NCBI GenBank assembly: GCA_965198045.1
Contig: CBDAOL010000012.1
Location: 731,119-795,118, forward strand
DNA length: 64,000 nt
Reading direction: 5' to 3'
DNA from: CBDDEC01 sp965198045
GTDB lineage: Bacteria; Chloroflexota; Dehalococcoidia; UBA2979
Every line of letters begins with the position of its first letter. Position 1 is the first letter of the stretch. A model generated the notes under the pieces. That model did not search any database. It was not told the origin of the DNA and saw nothing but the letters and a program-made list of their open reading frames with translations. The translations under genes and the position numbers were made by a program. Positions 36,253 through 45,663 of this stretch are shown here, one piece after another.

Positions 36253-37370
36253 ATGGCTGAGCGCTACGACGCGGCAGTAATCGGGCTCGGTGCGATGGGG
36301 AGCGCAACGGCCTACCACCTCGCCCTCCGCGGTCGTCGCGTCGTCGGGTTCGATCGCTACCACCCCCCGCACGACCTCGGCTCGTCGCACGGCCACACGC
36401 GGATCATCCGCGAGGCCTACCCCGAGGGCGCCGGCTACGTCCGGCTGGTACAACGTGCCTACGAACTCTGGGCCGACGTCGAGGCGGCGAGCGGCGGCAA
36501 CCTGTCTCCGTCACCGGAGGACTGATCATCGACGAGGGCGGGATGTCCTCCCGCACCGCGATCCACTCGGCCGCTGTCGGCAACATCGCCATCGAGCAAC
36601 TGACGGCGTCGGAGGTGACGAGTCGCTTCCCCTCGTTTCGCCTCGACGCCGATCAGATCGCGATCTTCGAGCCGCGCGCCGGGGCGCTGTCGATTGATGC
36701 ATGCATCACGGCGCACCTCGACGCGGCGGCGCGGACCGGCGCGGAGCTGCGCTTCAACACCGCCGTCGAGGGCTGGACCGCCAGCGACGACGGCTTCGAG
36801 TTGACGACGAGCGGTGGTGTCGTGCAGGCGGACCGCCTCGTCCTCAGCGCCGGTCCGTGGCTTCCCGAGCTCCTCGGGCGTCCGGCGGCCGCGTTGACGG
36901 TGGAGTGCCAGGTCCAGGGCTGGTTCGAACCGATCGGTGACGGCAGCGGGCCGATCAGCATCTGGCCGGCAGCGAACGCCGGCGCCTACACGATCCCCGA
37001 CCGTGGGCACGGAGTGAAGGTGGCGGTGCACCATGGCGGTGTCGCGACCACTCCCGAGGACGTTGACCGCGAGGTTCACGAGGCGGATGTCGAACCGCTG
37101 CGGCGGTTCATCGAGCGCCACCTGCCCGGTGTCACCTCGACGCTGCGCGAGTCCTCCGTCTGCCTCTATACCAACACGCCGGACGACGACTTCCTGATCG
37201 ACGTGTTGCCTGACGACGAGCGGATCGTGGTGGCCAGCCCCTGTTCGGGTCACGGGTTCAAGTTCTCTTCGGCGATCGGCGAGGCGGTCGCAGAACTGGT
37301 GATCGACGGGGCAGCAGCGCACTCGCTCGAGGCGTTCCGCTTCGATCGTGAGACGCTTGCGCCGGCCTAG
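36253..37370 (+). CDS. FAD-dependent amine/amino-acid oxidase (sarcosine or N-methyltryptophan oxidase-like), frameshifted
   Basis: ATG 36253 opens with the FAD-binding fold YDAAVIGLGAMGSATAYHLA, and SSHGHTRIIREAYPEG follows, a signature of monomeric sarcosine oxidase/SolA (the HTR segment precedes the covalent-FAD region). After ASGGNL one base is missing at 36505. The next frame resumes SVTGGLIIDEGG and continues through DRLVLSAGPWLPELLG to CLYTNTPDDDFLID and SPCSGHGFKFSSAIGE. The restored length is about 372 residues, normal for the family. The product oxidises secondary amines, releasing peroxide. Its stop interlocks with that of the convergent ROK gene. Confidence 0.82.
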
Positions 37371-38320
37371 CCAGCCGCCGCTGCCTCGAACGCGACGACC
37401 GCTGCACCGAGCAGTCCGATCTCCTCGCCGAGTTCAGTGCGCGCGACCGGGAGGCGCGACTCGTAGCGCGGCAACACCGACGCACGAACGGCCGCGAGCA
37501 GATCGTCCCAGCGAGCGTCGAGGCCCGACATGACCCCACCGCCGAGGGTGATCAGCGCGGGGTCGAGGAGGTTGAGCAAGCTGGCGATCCCGGCTCCGAG
37601 CGCGGCGATTGCGTCATCCACCAGCTCCCGACCGAGGGTGTCGCCGGCCGCGGCGGCTGCAACGACCTCGGCGGCGGTCGGCGTCGGCGGGAGTGTGCTG
37701 CTCTCGCCCAAGGCGATGCGGACGGCGGCGAGGTGGGCCAGTGCGGTGCCGGACGCCGTGCCCTCGAGACAGCCAGCGCACCCGGCGGCGCAGGCGGGAC
37801 CGCCCGGCCGCACGATCATGTGGCCGAACTCACCCGCGCCGCCGCTCGCGCCGGTGACGGGGCGACCGCCGGCGACGATCCCGGCGCCGATGCCGGTGCT
37901 GACGGTGATGTACACGAGGTCATCGAGGCCCACTCCGGCCCCGAATTGCCGCTCAGCGAGCACGGCTGCGGTCGCATCATGGGCGACCGTCACTGGCAGG
38001 CCGGTCATCGCCTCCAGCGCGCGTCGCATCGAGCGGCCATGCCAGCCCTGAAGGTTCGGCGGGTGAGAGTAGCGCCCGCTCGCGGGCTCGATCGGCCCGG
38101 CCGTCGCGACACCGACGCCGAGGGGATCGCCGGGTGCGACAGCGCCAACAGCGATCAGCAACGCGCCGAGGCGTTCCGTAGCGTCCTCGATGCCGCGCTC
38201 GGGTTCGGTCGTGGTGGACTGGCGGGCGTGGATCACGCCATCGCCGTCGACGAGCGCAGCGCGCATCGAGGTGCCGCCGATGTCGGCGGCGAGCACGAAC
38301 CTGGCGCGCTCCGCGGTCAT
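37367..38320 (-). CDS. ROK-family sugar kinase
   Basis: A 317-residue protein. The ATP phosphate-binding motif is LAADIGGTSMRAALVDGDG, the catalytic Asp lies in PVTVAHDATAAVLAE, and the second nucleotide motif is ITVSTGIGAGIVAGG. The ROK zinc region reads PACAAGCAGCLEGTAS, a variant of the usual CxCGxxGCxE. A sugar-binding GEFGHMIV follows. Glucokinase-like activity is probable but other hexoses are possible. No helix-turn-helix is present, so it is an enzyme rather than a repressor. Confidence 0.87.
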   Translation of the reverse strand: MTAERARFVLAADIGGTSMRAALVDGDGVIHARQSTTTEPERGIEDATERLGALLIAVGAVAPGDPLGVGVATAGPIEPASGRYSHPPNLQGWHGRSMRRALEAMTGLPVTVAHDATAAVLAERQFGAGVGLDDLVYITVSTGIGAGIVAGGRPVTGASGGAGEFGHMIVRPGGPACAAGCAGCLEGTASGTALAHLAAVRIALGESSTLPPTPTAAEVVAAAAAGDTLGRELVDDAIAALGAGIASLLNLLDPALITLGGGVMSGLDARWDDLLAAVRASVLPRYESRLPVARTELGEEIGLLGAAVVAFEAAAAG

Positions 38321-38347
38321 GGGGCGCTCACGGGGCGAGCACCGCGA

Positions 38348-38812
38348 TCAGCCCTCGACGAGCCGCCACTGCACGAGGGTGTACGGCCCGCCGTCACCCT
38401 CGTGGTCTTCGAAGACCGCCTCGACTTCCCCGCCGATGGGGACCTCCTGCTCGGGGTCACCGAGCAGGTTCCCGACCATGCGCACGTTGCCCGCGTCAGG
38501 CAGCTCAACGAGCACGACGAGGTACGGCAGCCGGTCAGCGAGCGCCGGGTGCACCGGGTACCAGGAGCGCTCCCACGAGTAGATCACACCGCGGCCGGAG
38601 ACCCGCTCGTACGTCAGGTCGTCGAAGGAGTGGCAGTTGTAGCAAATGTGCTCGGGGCCCCACTGCCAGTTCTCGCAGGCGTTGCAGCGCTGCACGAGCA
38701 GCTCGTGTCGCTGCGTCGCCTCCCAGAACTCGGCGCCCAGTCCGTCGATGTGGGGCCCGGGCGCCGGCATGCCCTCCGGCAGGTAGCTCTCGGTCGTCGT
38801 CGGTGCGGCCAT
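38348..38812 (-). CDS. DUF35 zinc-ribbon/OB-fold protein, thiolase partner (module 1)
   Basis: A 154-residue protein. The rubredoxin-like ribbon is VQRCNACENWQWGPEHICYNC, followed by an OB-fold (SGRGVIYSWERSWYPVHPAL, LPYLVVLVELPDAGNVRMVG). ATG 38812 lies two bases after the thiolase stop; the frame is open further upstream within the thiolase but without similarity. Such DUF35 proteins form tight complexes with SCP-x-type thiolases or aldolases. It is a paralogue of the gene at 59948. Confidence 0.85.
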   Translation of the reverse strand: MAAPTTTESYLPEGMPAPGPHIDGLGAEFWEATQRHELLVQRCNACENWQWGPEHICYNCHSFDDLTYERVSGRGVIYSWERSWYPVHPALADRLPYLVVLVELPDAGNVRMVGNLLGDPEQEVPIGGEVEAVFEDHEGDGGPYTLVQWRLVEG

Positions 38813-38814
38813 GG

Positions 38815-39996
38815 CTACGCCACCTCCTTCGCGAGCACGAGGCTGCTGACCGGCTGCACCATCGGCCCGGAGCAGACCATCGAGACGTTCACGTCCGGCA
38901 CCTGGCAGGTCGACGTGCCTCGGACCTGCCGCACGGCCTCTGTGATCAGCTCGAGGCCGTGCATATAGCACTCGGCCAGGTTCCCACCGCTGGTGTTCAA
39001 CGGCAGATCGCTGTCGGGAGCGCGGAAGCGCTCGGGCGTGAAGAACTCATTCACCTCGCCCGGCTCGCAGAAGCCGTGCTCGACCATGCTCATCATCACG
39101 CCACCGGTGAAGTTCTCGTACGACTGCAGCACGTCAACGTCGGCGGGCGTGACCTGCGCCTGCTCATAGAGGTGCTTCGCCACCTGCTTGAAGTTCGAGG
39201 TGGCGTAGTCAGGCGCGTTGTGCGCCGCGGCGCCCTGGCGATAGTCGGACCCCTGCGACGCGCCGAGGAGGTAAGCGGGCGTCTGCCGGAGGTCCCGGGC
39301 GCGCTCGGACGTCGTCAGGATCACCGCCGCCGCGCCGTCGTTCTCCATGCAGCAGTCGAAGAGGTGGAACGGCTCCACGATCCAGCGTGACTCTTCGTAG
39401 ATCTCCTCGGTCAGCTCGCGCCCGCGCATGACCGCGCGTGGGTTGTGCTGGGCGTGGGCGTACGAAGTGAGCGCGATGGCGCGGAGCGCCTCCTGGCTCA
39501 CGCCGTGATCGTGCATGAAGCGCCGCACCCGCATCGCGAATGACTGCGCCGGCGACATCAGGCCGTACGGCGCTGTGAACGCAGCATCGCCACGGATCCT
39601 CGGCACGGCCGCGCCCTGGCCGAAGCGGCCGAACTGGCCCTGCGCCAGCGCGCGGTAGACGACGACGGTCTTTGCGTAGCCGGCGACGATCGCCGCAGAG
39701 GCGTTCGCGATCGCTCCGGACCCACCGCCGCCACCACCGCCCCAGAACATGTTGCTGAAGCGGTACTCCGGGATGCCGAGCGCCGTGGCCAGGCGCTCCG
39801 GCGAGTTGCGGTCGTTCGAGTACGAGGCGAAGCCGTCGATCTCACGGACATCAATGCCTGCATCCTCGGCCGCGCCGAGAATGGCCTGGAGACCCATCTT
39901 GAACTCGGCGTCTTCGGCCTGGCCCCGCTTGAAGTAGGTCGTTTCGGCAAGGCCGGCAATGGCGACCTTGCCTCGGATCGTGTGCTCATGCGCCAC
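38815..39996 (-). CDS. SCP-x-type thiolase / lipid-transfer-like acyl-CoA enzyme (module 1)
   Basis: A 393-residue member of the non-decarboxylating thiolase family close to sterol-carrier thiolases. Key segments are VAIAGLAETTYFKRGQAED, the Gly-rich WGGGGGGGSGAIANASAAI, ESRWIVEPFHLFDCCMENDGAA, QSYENFTGGVMMSMVEHGFC and the C-terminal NTSGGNLAECYMHGLELITEAV. GTG 39996 is fixed by AAGGAGT; a TATACA box with upstream TGC lies before it. The catalytic Cys of degradative thiolases is not at its usual place (LFDCCMEND and GGNLAECYMHG are the Cys-bearing regions), as in Ltp-type aldolases. It acts with the DUF35 protein encoded next. Confidence 0.82.
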   Translation of the reverse strand: MAHEHTIRGKVAIAGLAETTYFKRGQAEDAEFKMGLQAILGAAEDAGIDVREIDGFASYSNDRNSPERLATALGIPEYRFSNMFWGGGGGGGSGAIANASAAIVAGYAKTVVVYRALAQGQFGRFGQGAAVPRIRGDAAFTAPYGLMSPAQSFAMRVRRFMHDHGVSQEALRAIALTSYAHAQHNPRAVMRGRELTEEIYEESRWIVEPFHLFDCCMENDGAAAVILTTSERARDLRQTPAYLLGASQGSDYRQGAAAHNAPDYATSNFKQVAKHLYEQAQVTPADVDVLQSYENFTGGVMMSMVEHGFCEPGEVNEFFTPERFRAPDSDLPLNTSGGNLAECYMHGLELITEAVRQVRGTSTCQVPDVNVSMVCSGPMVQPVSSLVLAKEVA

Positions 39997-40147
39997 GGGA
40001 ACTCCTTCTATGCCACTGCTGTATAGCAAGAACGCCACTCGGGGGCGACGAACGGGGCCGCACAGACGTGATTAGCACCTCCGTAACATCTGTCGGCAGG
40101 CCCGCTGCTACGATCGTGATCCCCACTTCGACTGGAGGACCGAGAGC

Positions 40148-41437
40148 GTGCACGCGCTGGCCCAACGTCTGTCTGAGGCCCGATCGTGGCCTCGCATGGC
40201 GCTGTTTGCACTGGTCGCAGTCGCAGCCCTGTTCCTCGTCGCCTGCGGCGGCGGCAGCGCCGAGGATTCCGCTTCCGGCGTGACGCCCGCCAGCACCTCG
40301 GATACACCGAGCGGCGAGGACACCTCGACGGTCTCGACCGACGAGGGCGAACGCGGCGAGGAGATCACGGGCGAGGAGATCCTGCAGGGCTACGGGCTCG
40401 ACCCCGGCCTGCAACTCGGCGGGCAGATCCCGCACTTCGACGGGCTCACCGACTGGTTGAACAGCCCGGAGCTGACCTCGGAGGGGCTGGTCGCGGACGG
40501 GCGCGTCGTGCTCGTCGACTTCTGGACGTACACCTGCGTCAACTGTTTGCGCACGCTCCCGTTCCTCAAAGACTGGCACGAGAAGTATGCGGACCACGGC
40601 CTGGTCATCCTCGGCGTCCACGCGCCGGAGTTCGAGTTCGAGGAGAACCCCGCGAACGTGCTGAACGCGGTCCAGCGCGAGGGCATCGAGTACCCGGTCG
40701 CGCAGGACAACCAGATGCACACGTGGACCGCATTCTTCAACAACGTCTGGCCTGCCAAGTACCTCTTCGGCTCGGACGGTGAACTGCTCTACCGGCACTT
40801 CGGCGAAGGCGACTACCGCGAGACCGAGATCGAGATTCGGACGGCGTTGACCGCGGCCGGCGCCGACCTCGACGGGATCGAGGTGGGCGGCGTCGAGGAG
40901 CCGGAGTTCGACCCGGCGGTCACGGGCATCACCCGCGAGCTCTACGGCGGGTATCAGCGCAACTTCTCGAACGTCGGCATCTACGCCGGCCAGGAGGAGT
41001 ACTACCGCGGCATCGATCGCGAGGCCGATTACGTCGATGACCGGCCGCATGGCCATCAGCAGTGGTTCCTGCAGGGCCTCTGGCGCAACGAGCGCGAGTC
41101 GATTCAGCATGCCCGAGCGACGGAGAACCTCGAGGACTGGCTGGCCTTCCGCTTCATCGCACGCTCGGTGAATGTGGTGATGCACCCCGGCGAGGGCGGC
41201 GACGGGACCTACGAGGTGGTCGTCGAGCTTGATGGCCGTCCGCTGGACGCCGACGAGGCGGGCGCCGATATCCGCTTCGACGACGACGGGCGCAGCGTGC
41301 TCACGGTCGATGAGCCGCGGATGTACGCGGTGATCGAACTGCCTGAACTGGGCGACCGCGAGTTGAAGCTGTTCTCCAACTCGGAGCACTTCGGTATGTT
41401 TGCCGTCACCTTCGGCGCCTACCTGGAGGGCGCGTGA
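40148..41437 (+). CDS. Thioredoxin-domain lipoprotein with DipZ-like C-terminal region
   Basis: A 429-residue exported lipoprotein: signal ALFALVAVAALFLVAC (lipid Cys33) and a Ser/Thr/Glu linker. A TlpA/DipZ-type thioredoxin domain follows with YTCVNCLRTLP (Cys130, Cys133) and DHGLVILGVHAPEFEFE. The last ~170 residues (QWFLQGLWRNERESIQHA, DWLAFRFIARSVNVVMHPG) resemble the beta-sandwich domain after the thioredoxin domain of DipZ, but the CcdA-like membrane part of DipZ is absent. GTG 40148 is placed by GGAGGA. It is coupled to the next lipoprotein. Likely extracytoplasmic thiol redox. Confidence 0.82.
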   Translation: MHALAQRLSEARSWPRMALFALVAVAALFLVACGGGSAEDSASGVTPASTSDTPSGEDTSTVSTDEGERGEEITGEEILQGYGLDPGLQLGGQIPHFDGLTDWLNSPELTSEGLVADGRVVLVDFWTYTCVNCLRTLPFLKDWHEKYADHGLVILGVHAPEFEFEENPANVLNAVQREGIEYPVAQDNQMHTWTAFFNNVWPAKYLFGSDGELLYRHFGEGDYRETEIEIRTALTAAGADLDGIEVGGVEEPEFDPAVTGITRELYGGYQRNFSNVGIYAGQEEYYRGIDREADYVDDRPHGHQQWFLQGLWRNERESIQHARATENLEDWLAFRFIARSVNVVMHPGEGGDGTYEVVVELDGRPLDADEAGADIRFDDDGRSVLTVDEPRMYAVIELPELGDRELKLFSNSEHFGMFAVTFGAYLEGA

Positions 41438-42423
41438 TGCGTCGCTCGCTCGTCGCCGCAGCGCTCCTCGTCGCGGCGCTGATCGCCGCCTGCGGTGGCG
41501 AAGGTGGCGATAGCGACGGGCGCGGTGCCGAGGCCTCGACGAGCGGAATACTGACGGCGCTGCCCGAAGGCGAGGCGGCAACGGCACTCTCTGGCGGTTA
41601 CCCGGTCTACCGCGACGACGACACGGGTGTCCGCGCCATCCTTGGCACGCCGGACCTCGGCGTCGGCACACACCGCCTCGGTTTCGTGTTGACCACGCCT
41701 GAGGGCCTCGTGCGAGTGCCCGTGCTCAGCGTCGAGTTGTACCGCATGCCCGACGGACCGGCCGGCGAAGCGGAGGGGCCCGTCGAGGTCGGCGAAGCGC
41801 GCTTCTTCGAGTTCCCGTTTGGTACGCGCGGCGTCTACAGCGTGCCTCTGACGTTCGACCGCGCTGGCGATTGGAGCGTCAGCGTCGGTGTCCCGAGCCC
41901 GACCGGCGCATTCGTGACCACGCACTTCGCATTCGAAGTCGCCGAGGCCACGCACGCGCCGGATGTCGGCGCTGCAGCGCCGGCCAGCGTGACGCGCACC
42001 CTCGGCGCGGTCGGCTCGCTCGACGAGCTTTCGACCGGCCACGAACCGGACGCGTCTCTCTACGAGCTCACGATCGCGGAGGCACTCACGACCGATCGCC
42101 CGCTGGTGATCGTGTTCGCGAGCCCGGCCTTCTGCACGAACGCCCTCTGCGGCCCGCAGGTCGAGGTGTTGAGCGAGCTGGCCGCAGAGTACGCAGGTGA
42201 CGCCGACTTCGTGCACGTGGATCTCTACGAGAACCCACACGAGATCCAGGGCGACCTCAGCCGCGCTGTCCGCACGTCGGTCCTCGAGGAGTGGGGCATC
42301 ACGACTGACGAGTGGACGTTCGTCGTTGACGCCGACGGGCGCGTCGCCGCCCGCTTCGAGGCGTTCGTCACGCACGAGGAACTCGAAGCGTCGCTGCTCG
42401 GAGTACTTGGAGCCGGGTCCTAG
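41437..42423 (+). CDS. Lipoprotein with C-terminal thioredoxin-like domain
   Basis: A 328-residue lipoprotein (signal LLVAALIAACGGEGG) starting in the GTGATG overlap with the preceding gene's stop. Residues ~50-170 form a beta-rich domain (GVRAILGTPDLGVGTHRLGF, FFEFPFGTRGVYSVPLTFD). Residues ~200-325 are thioredoxin-like with PLVIVFASPAFCTNALCGPQ, so the Cys pair is spaced C-x4-C. Translational coupling to a TCVNC thioredoxin lipoprotein suggests the two form an extracytoplasmic redox relay. The exact substrate is unknown. Confidence 0.75.
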   Translation: MRRSLVAAALLVAALIAACGGEGGDSDGRGAEASTSGILTALPEGEAATALSGGYPVYRDDDTGVRAILGTPDLGVGTHRLGFVLTTPEGLVRVPVLSVELYRMPDGPAGEAEGPVEVGEARFFEFPFGTRGVYSVPLTFDRAGDWSVSVGVPSPTGAFVTTHFAFEVAEATHAPDVGAAAPASVTRTLGAVGSLDELSTGHEPDASLYELTIAEALTTDRPLVIVFASPAFCTNALCGPQVEVLSELAAEYAGDADFVHVDLYENPHEIQGDLSRAVRTSVLEEWGITTDEWTFVVDADGRVAARFEAFVTHEELEASLLGVLGAGS

Positions 42424-42426
42424 CGC

Positions 42427-43152
42427 CTACCTCGTCGTGATCGCCTCGACGGCAGCCGGCACCTCGTCGATGACGCTCACCACGGCGTCGAAGTCGGATC
42501 CATCCTCCTCACCGGAAGCGTCGACCAGCACCGTCCACGCACCCCTCGACGCGGCGAGATCGAGCTGGACCAGCGCTTCGTCGACCACGACGGCCGCTCG
42601 CGGATCGACCCCGGCGAGCGCGAACGTGCGGTCGTAAAACTCGGGCGCCGCCTTCCAGATACCGACGAGGTCAGGCCCGGATGGCACACCGAGCAGGTCG
42701 AGCGCGTCGATGCTGCGGAAGTAGGCGACGACCCGCCGTGACGGATTGCCAGTGGCGGTGTGCACCGGCCAGCGGTTCGACAGCGCTTCGAGGGCCGCCC
42801 GCGCGCCGGGAAAGATCGCCGTGCCCTGGCTGGCGACGTGGATCTCGACCGCCCGCCAGAGTTCCTCGCTGCGGTGACCCGAAGGGCGCGCCAGGTCGAG
42901 GTGATCGCACATGGCGGCGATGATCTCGATGCCCTCGCGACGCTGGCGGTACGCCGGGTCGGTTCCCCACTCTCCATTTCGGGCCGAGACGCCGGGGAAC
43001 ACGGCGCGGTTCGCACGGCCCCAGTCCTCGACCTCGCGACCAAGCGCCGGCGCCAGCAGGTCGCCGATATGCCGATCCCACTGCGCCGGGAGGTACTCGA
43101 AGTCGGTGATCACACCGTCGACATCGAGGAAGCAGGCCTCGATCGCCACCAT
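42427..43152 (-). CDS. HAD-superfamily hydrolase
   Basis: A 241-residue HAD enzyme with nucleophile motif ACFLDVDGVITDFEYLP (DVDG in place of the common DxDGT), motif II in WPVHTATGNPSRRVVAYF, motif III Lys in VGIWKAAPEFYDRTF, and the late RAAVVVDEALVQLDLAASRG. In the last motif a single Glu replaces the usual DD/ED pair. The cap is helical. Its ATG directly abuts the MscL stop (TGAATG), indicating one operon. The substrate is unknown. Confidence 0.78.
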   Translation of the reverse strand: MVAIEACFLDVDGVITDFEYLPAQWDRHIGDLLAPALGREVEDWGRANRAVFPGVSARNGEWGTDPAYRQRREGIEIIAAMCDHLDLARPSGHRSEELWRAVEIHVASQGTAIFPGARAALEALSNRWPVHTATGNPSRRVVAYFRSIDALDLLGVPSGPDLVGIWKAAPEFYDRTFALAGVDPRAAVVVDEALVQLDLAASRGAWTVLVDASGEEDGSDFDAVVSVIDEVPAAVEAITTR

Positions 43153-43584
43153 TCAGGCCGCCACGACCGGCGGCACCTCCGCGGTACAGAAGGGACAACG
43201 CAAGGCACGCTTCGAGATCTCGGACACGCAGAAGGGACACTTGCGCGTCGTCGGCTCGGGCGTTTCCTCCTCCGCGTAGCGCGAGATCACATGGTTGGTC
43301 GGCGCCACGACGAAGTAGAAGACCACGATCGCCGTGATCGCGAACGCGATCGTCACGTTGACGAAGTTGCCATACGCGAACGAACTCCCATTGAGCGTGA
43401 ACGCCATTGCCGAGAAGTCGGCGTTACCTCCGATCATGGCGATCAGCGGGGTCAGCATGTCCGCTACGAGTGAGTCGACCACCGACTTGAAGGCGACGCC
43501 CATCACCACGCCGACGCCGAGGTCGATCACGTTGCCTCGCAGCACGAAGCGCTTGAACTCGTCGATACCCACCGCGTCCTCCAT
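43153..43584 (-). CDS. mscL: Large-conductance mechanosensitive channel with C-terminal zinc ribbon
   Basis: A 143-residue MscL. The N-terminus DEFKRFVLRGNVIDLGVGVV and pore helix GVAFKSVVDSLVADMLTPLI are diagnostic, with a second helix at about 70-95. After the channel the usual helical bundle is replaced by a double CxxC ribbon, KCPFC and RCPFC. The channel releases solutes on hypo-osmotic shock. ATG 43584 is chosen because family similarity starts just after it; the frame is open well upstream. Confidence 0.92.
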   Translation of the reverse strand: MEDAVGIDEFKRFVLRGNVIDLGVGVVMGVAFKSVVDSLVADMLTPLIAMIGGNADFSAMAFTLNGSSFAYGNFVNVTIAFAITAIVVFYFVVAPTNHVISRYAEEETPEPTTRKCPFCVSEISKRALRCPFCTAEVPPVVAA

Positions 43585-43784
43585 TCCCAGACCGCTCCCG
43601 GCGGCCGCTTCGACGATACGACGGGCACAGGCGGTGCCGCGAGGGCGCTCGGACGGACTCCGCGGTTCGGCCGGCAGCCGGGCAGTCAGGCGGCACGAAG
43701 CTGCGCGACGGGCTAGCCTTGGGCCGCAGCACCGGCTCCGCGGCCCACCGGGCCCGGCCATCGCGTTGGAACGGACCAGAGGGC

Positions 43785-45608
43785 GTGGAGTCAGGCGCGA
43801 TCACAGCGCTCGGTGCGATCGGCCTCGCCGTCGCCGTCACGAACATGCTCGCCCGGCGCTTCTCGTTGCCGGCGGTCCTCATCTTGCTCGTCATGGGCGC
43901 CCTCGCGGGCCCCTCGGTGCTCGGCCTCGTCGACCCAGAGGACGTCGGGCCGATCTTCGAGCTGTCGATCGAGGTGCTCGTCGCGCTGATCGTGTTCGAG
44001 GGTGCGTTCTCGATCGATGTCAGCTACCTGCGCCGGGTCGGCGGCGTCGTACGCAACCTGCTGACGTTCGGTCTGCTGGGCACGTTCATCGCCGGTACGT
44101 TGCTGGCGGGCGTCACCGACCTGCTCCCGTGGAAGACGGCGCTCGTCTTTGGCGCGCTCGTGACGGTGACGGGACCGACCGTGATCGCTCCGCTCGTGCG
44201 ACGCGTCCGGCTCAACGACCACGTCCGTGCCGTGCTGATGGGCGAGGGCGTGCTGATCGACCCGCTCGGCGCGATCCTCGCGATCGTGGTGCTCGATGTC
44301 GCGATCTCGGGTCTCGACGCCGACCCGTTCCTCTTCGTCCCGACCACGCTCGCGGGCGGCGCGCTCATCGGCGCCGGCGGAGCCGCTGCCGTGCGAGGGG
44401 TCCTGCTCGTCAACCGCGACCCGCCGGTGCGCGACATGACTCTGCTGCTGCTCGGCATGAGCCTCGCGACATTCGCTGTCGCCGCCGAGCTCGTCCCCGA
44501 CTCGCAGCTGGTCGCGATGGCGGTCATGGGCGTGGCGTTGGCCGGCATCGGCGTGCCCCACGCCGAGGAGGTGCGGGAGTTCGAGGACGACCTGTCGCAG
44601 CTTTTGATCGGCGCGATCTACGTGCTCGCCGCGGCCACCGTCGACCTCGAGCTGCTCCAGGACCTTTGGCCGACGGGGTTCATCGTCGTGGCGCTGCTGA
44701 TGGTGGTCGTGCGCCCCGCGGTCGTCTGGTTTGCCTCCGTCGGCTCAGACCTCGATTGGCGCGAACGGTTGTACATCGGGCTGATTGGCCCTCGAGGGGT
44801 AGTCGCCGCGGCTCTGGCGGCGTTCGCCGGAGAGCGCCTCGGAGAGGGGCTGGGGGGCCCGACACTGACGGCGCTCGTGTTCCTGACCGTGTTCATTACC
44901 GTTGCCGTACAGTCGACCTATGCCGCATATCTCGCTGGTCTGCTCCGGGTGCGCGCGATGCGCGCGGTGATCGCGGGCGCGGGCGCCCTCGGACGCCGGC
45001 TCGCGCAGCAGCTCTCCGCAGGTGGATTCGATGTCGTGCTCGTCGATCCCGACGAGGAGGCGGTCGCGCGCGCGCAGGCCGAGGGATTGACGGCCGAGCT
45101 GGGCGACGCGACCGAGGTTCGTGCCGTCGAGCAACTGGACCTCGAACACGCGACGATGGCCATCGGCGCGACGGACAGCGATGAGTCGAACCTCCTCTTC
45201 TGCCAGGTGGCCCGTTCCGCGAACGAGGAGACCCAGGTGTTCGCCCGCGTCTCGCAGCCCGGCGCGGTCGAGGCCTTCGAGCAGTCCGGCATCCGCACGA
45301 TCTCCGAGGTCGAGACACTCGCGCAGGGGATGCTCGACCTGATCGGCGCCCCGGTGCTGCACGATGCGTTGCTCCCCAGTGCCGGGGGGCGCATGACCGT
45401 GGAAGTGCCGGTCGGTTCGGGCCTCGACGGCCGCAAGATTGCCGAGCTTGGATTGCCGGCGCGCGTGCTCGTGCTGCTGGTGCGGCGCGGCGGCGAGGAC
45501 ATCATCCCGGATGGCACGACGCAGCTGCAGCTTGGCGACCGCATCCTGCTCTTCGGCCATTCCGACCTCGTTCCTCGCGCGCGCGAGCGACTCGTCACCG
45601 TCGAGTAG
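43785..45608 (+). CDS. CPA1-type Na+(K+)/H+ antiporter with TrkA regulatory domain
   Basis: About 607 residues from GTG 43785. Twelve or so transmembrane segments carry the antiporter signatures VTVTGPTVIAPLVRRVRLND and MGEGVLIDPLGAILAIVVLD, the latter holding the conserved Asp. A cytoplasmic TrkA-N (RCK) domain begins AVIAGAGALGRRLAQQLSAG, and a TrkA-C domain ends the protein. The RCK module suggests control by nucleotide. Divergent from mscL, so two osmotic/ionic functions share the intergenic region. The start could be earlier (43719). Confidence 0.9.
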   Translation: MESGAITALGAIGLAVAVTNMLARRFSLPAVLILLVMGALAGPSVLGLVDPEDVGPIFELSIEVLVALIVFEGAFSIDVSYLRRVGGVVRNLLTFGLLGTFIAGTLLAGVTDLLPWKTALVFGALVTVTGPTVIAPLVRRVRLNDHVRAVLMGEGVLIDPLGAILAIVVLDVAISGLDADPFLFVPTTLAGGALIGAGGAAAVRGVLLVNRDPPVRDMTLLLLGMSLATFAVAAELVPDSQLVAMAVMGVALAGIGVPHAEEVREFEDDLSQLLIGAIYVLAAATVDLELLQDLWPTGFIVVALLMVVVRPAVVWFASVGSDLDWRERLYIGLIGPRGVVAAALAAFAGERLGEGLGGPTLTALVFLTVFITVAVQSTYAAYLAGLLRVRAMRAVIAGAGALGRRLAQQLSAGGFDVVLVDPDEEAVARAQAEGLTAELGDATEVRAVEQLDLEHATMAIGATDSDESNLLFCQVARSANEETQVFARVSQPGAVEAFEQSGIRTISEVETLAQGMLDLIGAPVLHDALLPSAGGRMTVEVPVGSGLDGRKIAELGLPARVLVLLVRRGGEDIIPDGTTQLQLGDRILLFGHSDLVPRARERLVTVE

Positions 45609-45663
45609 TCGTACCGTCGAGTAGCAGCAAGGGTTACGAGCGCCCAACGCTCAAGGAGGCCGC

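Noticed and set aside
43334..45184. 616-codon Arg-rich frame overlapping the antiporter
   Set aside because: Extreme Arg/Ala content and no hydrophobic helices; the antiporter frame carries all conserved motifs.
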